Shown: in pieces, positions 57,194 to 64,000 of the stretch
Position numbering within the stretch: the first letter of the stretch is position 1
Layout of the letters: each line of letters opens with the position of its first letter
DNA from: Cladocopium goreaui
Lineage: Eukaryota; Sar; Dinophyceae; Suessiales; Symbiodiniaceae
Assembly: GCA_947184155.2 (NCBI GenBank)
Contig: CAMXCT020006634.1
Span: 656,475-720,474 of the forward strand
Length of the DNA: 64,000 bases
Direction of reading: 5' to 3'
Notes under the pieces: generated by a model
What the model was told of the DNA's origin: nothing
The model's input: the letters and a program-made list of their open reading frames with translations, nothing else
Database searches by the model: none
Translations under genes and position numbers: made by a program

Positions 57194-60100
57194 ATGGCCG
57201 GGGTTCAGAAATCGAAAGATGGGGTACCTCAATGGGATGGTGACTCTGCTTCGTTCCAAGAATATGAAGAGACAGCACTCCAATGGGAACAGAGCATAGC
57301 ATACCATAAGAGGTACTTAGCTGGACCTAGGTTGGTAGCTGAACTGTCAGGATCAGCTCGGAAGCATGTGATGGGGAAGCGGCCAGAATGGCTGTCCTAT
57401 GACGGGGGTGTGGCACATTTGCTGAGCCACCTTCGTAACTGTCTGGGACGACCCACCATTCCGGAGCTGACCGAGTTCCTCAACCGCTACTTCAGACAGA
57501 GTAGACGCAGAAGATTCGAAACCATGAATCAATACATCACCAGGAAGAATGAGATCTACCACCGTGCTCGCCAGGCACTGTCTCGAGTACAAAGCCATTA
57601 CCAACGAGATCGTGAACCAAGGCCGGCATGGCAAGGAAGGCACTGGTGGCAGCCCCCCCATCAGACTTGGTGGGAAGGCTGGCAGCCAGAGACTCCCTCA
57701 GAGGCACCTGTCAGTGAGGTTGAGCCCGGTGCTTCCGAACCAGCGGCAGCAGGATCTGAGCCCTCAAGAGGGCAGGCTGATGATGATGATCGCTGGGAGA
57801 ACTATGGGCACCACATGTCCTCTCACTACCAGTCATGGCAGTGGACCTCACAGCCAAAAGCGAGCTATGGGAGTGGGAGCACCTATGATCCCAGCGAGGA
57901 TGAGCCTTGGAAGCTCCACACCGATGAGCTCCTTCCTGAATTTCTTCAGGGATGGTACATGTTGATCGATGCGGGTTTGGACAGCACCTCCCGCAACATG
58001 GTCCAGACTGCCCTCAAAGAGGACTACCGAGTGCACCGGGTGTCGCAAGAACTACGACAACAGTGGCCTGATGATGACCTGAAGAAGTTTGACCAGCAGA
58101 ACAAGGGCACTGCCTATCTCCAGGATGAGGTGGACGCCGAGGAGGATGAGTGGCCTGACGCTTGGGCCACAGATGATCTCACCGAAGAAGCTCAGGTCCT
58201 TTTTGGAGCAGCAGAAAAAGAAGCTCAGGAAACCTACGCGATGATCCAGCAAGGGCGCAGAACCTTGCGTGAAGCTCGAGCTCGTCAACACCAAATGAGG
58301 TTGAATCGTCAGTACTACAAGAACACCTTTGCCAAGGACAAGGTCTATGGCAACCGCTCCTCTCCTTCTTCGCAGAGTGGCTCCACTGCGGCGACTTGCC
58401 TGCGTTGTGGCAAACAACACAGGACCTCAGACTGCCCTCTTGGCCGAGACAAGTCCGAGGGGCAGTCACAGGCCCAGAGTGCAGAAGAGGCACCGCTTGT
58501 ATGCTTCACAGAGGACCCTGTGGCCTGTGCAGCTCAGACGACCCAGTCCATGAAGTCAACTCGTGAGGCCGTGATGTCTGGCTATGGAGTGATTGATGGT
58601 GGTGCAACACGCACTTTGGGCTCAGTCACCGCAATCCAGTCCGTGATGGACATCAACCAGGACAAGTACGGTGACCATGGTATCACCGAAGTGGACGTGG
58701 CCAACAAGCCCACGTTTGGTTTTGGCAATAGCTCTCAGAACCAGTGCATCTCGACGGCCCAGCTGAAGATCAAGGCCAATGAGAAGCCAGGCACCTTACA
58801 GATCCACGCTCTGAACCAAGGTCAAGGACCTATCTTGATCTCCATCGACACCTTGCGCAAGTTGAAGGCAGTGATTGACTTCAGCGAAGACCTGATGGTG
58901 CTTCGCGCCATTGATGACTCCAAGATGATTCCCCTAGAACGCTCAGCTGCAGGACACCAATTGCTGCCGCTGACTGAGGACCTCATGAAGCATGCAATGC
59001 CATGCACTCGCCAGGTTCCCAGCCTTAGGAGTTTTTGCTACGGACATCTCCTCTCTGATTCCCCGCCTGAGGAAGAAAGGGAGGGCAGTTTGTGTCAGGC
59101 AACTGTTTTGACGGCCACCGGTCATTTGAAACATGAACACATGTCATGTCATGATCATGAGGGTTATCATGGTGTTGATGGGTTTTGTAGCCGAAGTGAT
59201 GTCATTGCTGCCAGTGAGTTTTCACACACATACACCACAGCATGCGCATCACAGAAGTTTGAGGGACCAAAACCGGAAGTGCCCAGTGAACCTTCCTCAT
59301 CGGCATCTACAACTGAGTGCCATGTCTCGCATGAGTCAGAAGGAGCTTCGTGCCGAGATCCAGCGGTTGGGAGAGGATCCTCCTGCGAAGTGGACCAAGG
59401 CCGAGCTGCAGCACCGCCTGTCCGAGCTCTATGTGGAGAAGGATGTGGCACCACCGGGCCAGAAACCCCAGACCGCCCTGCGTTAGCAGGTGATCGCCAT
59501 GAACACCAACAGCAAGACCAAGAAGCTCCTGCAGATGTGGTGCCAAAACACGTTGGGCATGCCAATCTCGGGCAACGAGACAATCCCTCAGTTGCAGCGT
59601 GCAGCAATGACCCGCATCTACCAGGAGACCACTCCAGATGCGCAGGATCCAGTGGGTTTTGGCAAGGCAGCCTCCATGACCTACCAGGAGATTGCCACCG
59701 ACCAGCAGTACTGCAATTGGGTCAAGACCACAGCGGCCGAGGGCGGTTGCTCAGTTCAGCTTTCGCGCCTAGCGAAATGGCTGGTGACCCAAGAGACTCA
59801 GCCCACACGCACCATGGATGTCAAGATGAACTACCTCCAACAGGAGCCATCGCCGGTGAAGCACAAGCCGATGCAATCAGTAGACATCAAGAGCAGTGCC
59901 AGCCAGCCCAGCAGTATGAGCGACTCCACGGTACAGATCCTATGTCAGTTGACCGAAGCTGTGAAGGACCTCAAGGAGGAAGTGGCGGATCTTCGCCAAG
60001 ATCAACCTCGACGCACCCGGAAGAAGGACAGCGAGATCAGCTTCAGCATGGTGAGCGAGCAGAACCCATGAACAGTTCCGTCCTGCAACCTGAAGTGCCT

Positions 60101-61255
60101 AGCTTAGTTGATCCATCACAGGAACGAAGATTCCTAACTGAGTCAGCCGCCAGACACTTAGAACAGCAGTCTTGGAACTTAGCTCCAGGTTTTTTCCAGT
60201 CGCTTGTTCAGGATCACCAAGAGAAAAGAACTTTATTTATGGAAGTTGCGTGTTCCCCTGAAAGTGTTTTGAGTTCGGAGATTCAAAAACATGCTGGATA
60301 TCCTGAAGCTGCCATTAGATGTGCTCACTGGAATAATCATGACTTGCGCACTGATGCGGGGGTTCGGTTGATTTTAGACACCATTGATGCCAAAAGACCT
60401 TTGCACGTGTGGATCTCGACAGAATGCGGACCATACTCCCCAATGCAAAATTTGAATCAACGTACTGAAGCCCAGCGTGCCGAGCTGGAGGAAAAACGCC
60501 GTGATGCGCTGCGGCAATATGTGGGAGCTAGCTGTGTCTTGCATTATGCCATTCAAAAAGGTATCCACACGACTTGGGAATGGTCTCACAAATGTCATGC
60601 TTGGCGATTGCCTTTGATTCAGAAAATCATGCAACGGTATCAGCCTTGGATTAGCGTTGTAAATGGTTGTCAGGTGAACCTTAGGGATGAAAAGACCAAG
60701 AACCTCTTGCATACGGGATGGAAAATCATGACCACTCAACGACGCATGGCCCAAATGTTGGATTTACCCTGTCGATGCCCCAAAAACATTGAACATCAAA
60801 GGTGTGAAGGTAGGATGACTTCCCAAAGTGCCTTTTATACGATTGAGTTCGCGAAAAGAGTTGTCAAATGTGTCATGCAGGAACTCACTCATACGATGTT
60901 GGTTGATGAAATCAGGGGTGAAACTCAATTGGTTCCTTGGTTTGGGAGTGGGGCATGTTGCATGTGTGAAGAACTTGAAGCTCATGGTAGGAAGCAAACT
61001 TGCGGTTCTTGTCTGTTGAATCAGGGTTATCGGGGACATGTTGTTGGTTCATGTGAAAAGACTGATTTGTCAATGGTGAATGATTTGGGACACGATGATA
61101 CTGGTTCTGTTCAAAAATCTGATGCGTTTATTCAAAAACAATTGTATCAACTTCATGCCGCTACGGGCCATGGTAGCATTCGTAACCTGGTGGATGCCCT
61201 GAAAAAGCATGGTGTTTCCCGTAGGGTTGTGGAACTTGCCCAGAAATTCCAGTGA
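57194..61255 (+). CDS. Ty1/copia polyprotein, gag-protease to integrase zinc region
   Basis: 1,353 codons. Gag-like N-terminus with RYFRQSRRRRFETMNQYITR; a zinc knuckle CLRCGKQHRTSDCP (C-x2-C-x3-H-x4-C, from residue 402), which packages element RNA; the aspartic protease active site GVIDGGATRTLGS (Asp468); then a long Ser/Pro/His-rich stretch (about residues 710-960) that coincides with a second-frame ORF. The frame regains normal composition from the Met at 60,068 (CGPYSPMQNLNQRTEAQRAE and so on). It ends in the integrase zinc region LHAATGHGSIRNLVDAL...KFQ, stopped by TGA at 61,253-61,255. The ATG at 57,194 is the first in this frame after the leader. Confidence 0.85.
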   Translation: MAGVQKSKDGVPQWDGDSASFQEYEETALQWEQSIAYHKRYLAGPRLVAELSGSARKHVMGKRPEWLSYDGGVAHLLSHLRNCLGRPTIPELTEFLNRYFRQSRRRRFETMNQYITRKNEIYHRARQALSRVQSHYQRDREPRPAWQGRHWWQPPHQTWWEGWQPETPSEAPVSEVEPGASEPAAAGSEPSRGQADDDDRWENYGHHMSSHYQSWQWTSQPKASYGSGSTYDPSEDEPWKLHTDELLPEFLQGWYMLIDAGLDSTSRNMVQTALKEDYRVHRVSQELRQQWPDDDLKKFDQQNKGTAYLQDEVDAEEDEWPDAWATDDLTEEAQVLFGAAEKEAQETYAMIQQGRRTLREARARQHQMRLNRQYYKNTFAKDKVYGNRSSPSSQSGSTAATCLRCGKQHRTSDCPLGRDKSEGQSQAQSAEEAPLVCFTEDPVACAAQTTQSMKSTREAVMSGYGVIDGGATRTLGSVTAIQSVMDINQDKYGDHGITEVDVANKPTFGFGNSSQNQCISTAQLKIKANEKPGTLQIHALNQGQGPILISIDTLRKLKAVIDFSEDLMVLRAIDDSKMIPLERSAAGHQLLPLTEDLMKHAMPCTRQVPSLRSFCYGHLLSDSPPEEEREGSLCQATVLTATGHLKHEHMSCHDHEGYHGVDGFCSRSDVIAASEFSHTYTTACASQKFEGPKPEVPSEPSSSASTTECHVSHESEGASCRDPAVGRGSSCEVDQGRAAAPPVRALCGEGCGTTGPETPDRPALAGDRHEHQQQDQEAPADVVPKHVGHANLGQRDNPSVAACSNDPHLPGDHSRCAGSSGFWQGSLHDLPGDCHRPAVLQLGQDHSGRGRLLSSAFAPSEMAGDPRDSAHTHHGCQDELPPTGAIAGEAQADAISRHQEQCQPAQQYERLHGTDPMSVDRSCEGPQGGSGGSSPRSTSTHPEEGQRDQLQHGERAEPMNSSVLQPEVPSLVDPSQERRFLTESAARHLEQQSWNLAPGFFQSLVQDHQEKRTLFMEVACSPESVLSSEIQKHAGYPEAAIRCAHWNNHDLRTDAGVRLILDTIDAKRPLHVWISTECGPYSPMQNLNQRTEAQRAELEEKRRDALRQYVGASCVLHYAIQKGIHTTWEWSHKCHAWRLPLIQKIMQRYQPWISVVNGCQVNLRDEKTKNLLHTGWKIMTTQRRMAQMLDLPCRCPKNIEHQRCEGRMTSQSAFYTIEFAKRVVKCVMQELTHTMLVDEIRGETQLVPWFGSGACCMCEELEAHGRKQTCGSCLLNQGYRGHVVGSCEKTDLSMVNDLGHDDTGSVQKSDAFIQKQLYQLHAATGHGSIRNLVDALKKHGVSRRVVELAQKFQ
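59321..60071 (+). CDS. overlapping ORF with SAP-like motif inside the copia polyprotein
   Basis: In another frame from the polyprotein, an ATG at about 59,321 opens a segment MSQKELRAEIQRLGEDPPAK with WTKAELQHRLSEL, like a SAP helix-turn-helix (DNA/RNA binding). It is cut by TAG at 59,484-59,486. It resumes with FGKAASMTYQEIATDQQYCN, VKTTAAEGGCSVQLSRLAKW and an end coiled-coil, ILCQLTEAVKDLKEEVADLR, stopping at TGA 60,069-60,071. That stop overlaps an ATG of the polyprotein frame (ATGA). The composition here is more protein-like than that of the polyprotein frame, so this may be the ancestral coding frame. Confidence 0.6.
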
Positions 61256-64000
61256 CCAGTGTGCATGGAAAAACGGAAGGTGTCACACAAACATGTGGCC
61301 TCTTTGGAGGCCCTGCCCCCTAAATGGGCCACCATTAGTGGGGATGGGGGAAAATGGATTCATCCTCATACTGGAGAACATGTTGAATTCCTTCTGTTGA
61401 TTGATGAGGGTTCTCGTTTTCGAATGGGGAAAATCATGTGTAAGGGTCGCAAACAAACTATGAATGCCATGATGTTTACCAACTACTTGAGGGAAGGATG
61501 GTGTCAGTATTTTGGGTTCCCACAAAATTTGCGTTTGGATCCAGCCGGTGCTTTCCGTAGCAATGAAGTAGAAAGGTTCTGCGACAAACATGGCATATAC
61601 CTTGATTTCATACCGGGCGAGGCCCACTGGAAGCTGGGAGTTTGCGAACAGGCCATCCAGGGGGTAAAGAACCTCATGGATAAACTGGCTGAAGGTGACC
61701 CAAAGATTTCACCGGAAGAGGCCCTCAGCACAGCCATATACACCTTCAACAACAGGGAACTGGTACGGGGTTGCTCCCCATCACAGCATGCATTTGGAAG
61801 GGCGCCGGATGAGACCGGACGTTTTGTGCAATCACTGACTGGGCAACCAACAGAGCAGTTTTTACCTCACCCAGGAACTGACTTTGAGACCACAGTAGAG
61901 CGCATGAAACAAGCAGAGCAAGCTCATTCAGAATGGAACGCTGCAGAAAGAATCCGACGTGCCCTGCAATCCCGTGGCAATCGACCACAGAATTACCAAC
62001 CTGGAGATTTGGTGTTTTACTGGAGAAAACAAGTATCTGGAAAATATCACACCAGTCAACAGCAAAAGACAGGCTGCTTTTTAGGTCCAGCAAGGATCTT
62101 AGCCACCGAGACTCACCGAGATCCAGATGGCAACCTACGACCTAGCAGCTCAATCTGGGTTATTCGTGGCCGACGGTTGATCAAGTGTTGCCCCGAGCAA
62201 CTTAGACCAGCCACACAACGTGAAGAACTTCTGGAGCACCTACATGAAGACACCGAGAACAAAGCACCATGGACTTTTACGAGATTGACCGATGGTCTTG
62301 GGGGAAATGAGTTTGAAGATGTCACCTCACAGGTACCTACCCTGGAAGAATGGCACCAAGGACAAAGTGATCCTCAGCCATCGACTTCCTCAAGTTCAAG
62401 ACCACAACACTCCAGTGGCTCCCAGATGCCAGTGGAGATGGATCCACCAGATGCGCCTATGGCACCACCAGCAACACCCAGGATGCGAGTCTGGGGAAAG
62501 CGCAGTGAGCAGCCAACTCCAAGCAGCACTCCTCCTCTCACCCGACAGCGAGTGGGAGCTCCCGAAGCAGGAGCAGAACTGGTCACTCAGGAGGCTTGGT
62601 ACCACATGACGACGGAGACAAGCCGCCAAGAAGCATGTGGCAAAGATCAGTGGCAAGACTCCACATCCATCGTGGAGGTGGCCATAGACTTGCCGGAGAC
62701 CAACCGCAGCCGACGGAGCTTCATCAATGACCTTGAGGGTTACTTTGTTGGTGCCTTAAAGAGACGTGCAGTGGAGGTCAGCATGAAAAATCTGACCTCA
62801 GCAGAACGAGAAGGTTTTGAACAAGCAAAGGCAGTGGAAGTGAAGAATTTCATTGCTGCAAAGGCTTTTGAGGCTTTGCCCCCAGAACTGCGACCTCCAG
62901 AAGGAAAAGCCATTAAGATGAGATGGCTCCTTACCTGGAAAGTCAAAGAGGACGGCAGTACCAAGCCCAAGGCTCGGGCAATTTTGCTTGGGTACCAGGA
63001 TCCAGAGTACGAGCATCGATCTACAACATCACCAGTGATGACCAAACAAACACGACAACTGATGCTAGCAGCCACCGCTCGTTTTGGTTGGAAGGTGTGG
63101 AAAGGCGATGTGACAGGTGCTTTCCTGCAAGGACGTACGTATCCTGGTGAGCTCTATTGCATACCATGTGATGAGATATGCAGCGCAATGGGCCTCGACA
63201 AAGGCAGCATCACCCGTGTGAGAAAAGGCTGCTATGGTTTGGTGGACGCCCCCATAGAGTGGTATCGCTCAGTGAGCGAATATCTGGAAACACTAGGACT
63301 GGTAAAAAGCTGGAGCGATCCGTGCTTGTGGATGTGGAAACCTCAAGGGAAACTGCAGGGCCTGATAGCAGGACATGTGGACGATTTCCTTTTTACAGGA
63401 CCACCTCACTGCCCAGCCTGGAACAAAATTCTGGAATCCATCAAGAACAAGTTCAAATGGACCGACTGGGAGACCAAGTCTTTTACCCAGTGTGGAGTTT
63501 TGGTGGAGGAGCAGCCGGATGGGTCCTTTCACCTGTCTCAGAAACAGTATGTGGAGAAGATACCAGAGATTTTCCTGAATGCCACACGGAAAAAGCAGAG
63601 CAATGAGGCCACCACTGACCGAGAAAAAGGGCAACTACGGGCCACACTAGGCGCACTGAGCTGGTATGCCCAGCAGACGGCACCACATGTGTCAGCTGAA
63701 GTAGGCCTTTTATTGTCAGAGGTTTCTAGCAGTACAGTGGAGACAATTGTAAAGACCAATCGTCTCGTGTCTTTTCCAAAGGCCCGAAAGGACCACAAAC
63801 TTGTCATCCATGCCATTCCTGAAAGCATCCCTGTGGGAGTTTTTACCTGGGCTGATGCCGCTGGCCAAAACCGTCAGAACGGAAGCAGCACACAAGGTAT
63901 ATTTGTAGGTCTGGCACCAATGACCATGTTGGCAGGCGAGGTCTGTAAGGTTCTTCCCATAGCTTGGCATTCCAATAAGATAGAACGACAGTGTAGAAGT
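61256..64000 (+). CDS. Ty1/copia polyprotein, integrase, reverse transcriptase and RNase H (partial)
   Basis: Same frame as the upstream polyprotein and open for 915 codons to the window end. PVCMEKRKVSHKH closes the integrase zinc finger. The integrase core carries Asp in LLLIDEGSRFRMGK, Asp in LRLDPAGAF and Glu in HWKLGVCEQAIQG. A basic, Ser/Pro-rich linker follows (about 62,100-62,700). Reverse transcriptase: MRWLLTWKVKEDGSTKPKAR, GDVTGAFLQG, CYGLVDAPIEWY and the polymerase site GHVDDFLFTG, where copia usually has YVDD. RNase H starts at GVFTWADAAG and IAWHSNKIERQC. No stop, frameshift or deletion was seen, which argues for a young copy. Its 3' end and LTR are outside the window. Confidence 0.9.

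Overview
The window looks like nuclear DNA of a dinoflagellate, most like Symbiodiniaceae or a close relative. This is an inference. It rests on genes cut into many 27-200 nt exons, GA and GC splice donors beside GT, an exact 14-nt match to the 3' end of the dinoflagellate spliced leader, a Ty1/copia element with a HVDD polymerase motif, and very heavy repeat content. No rRNA, tRNA, CRISPR array or prokaryotic operon was seen.

Layout. 1-1,290: 3' end of a LINE-type reverse transcriptase followed by a run of short hairpins whose stems covary. 1,300-5,900: sparse exon-like segments. 6,170-6,960 and 24,200-25,750: relics of one RNase H/reverse transcriptase family, both on the minus strand. Between them lie about 17 units of a hairpin-bearing repeat (7,020-12,440) and a foldback element with arms of 6.3 and 4.2 kb (12,748-19,035 and 19,396-23,596). 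25,750-30,000: microsatellites, a 45-bp minisatellite and a possible spliced-leader palindrome.

30,000-55,700 holds protein genes, all supported ones on the minus strand: an ankyrin-repeat gene, a nuclear gene for organellar ribosomal protein bL20, and a large gene at 43.1-55.6 kb. Splicing that gene by eye gives 25 exons whose lengths keep one reading frame throughout (1,194 codons). The predicted protein joins an HxxxDG acyltransferase-like domain, membrane segments, a MORN-like repeat and a DUF900-type alpha/beta hydrolase. One of its introns contains 1.2 kb of almost pure purine (pyrimidine in the transcript). Small terminal-inverted-repeat elements sit in its introns.

57,194-64,000: a Ty1/copia polyprotein, gag to RNase H, running off the window. 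It is interrupted by one TGA at a zinc-binding position and overlaid by a second-frame ORF with a SAP-like motif.

A recurring theme is that at least five repeat families with unrelated sequences are built from closely spaced short inverted repeats, two of them with compensatory stem changes.
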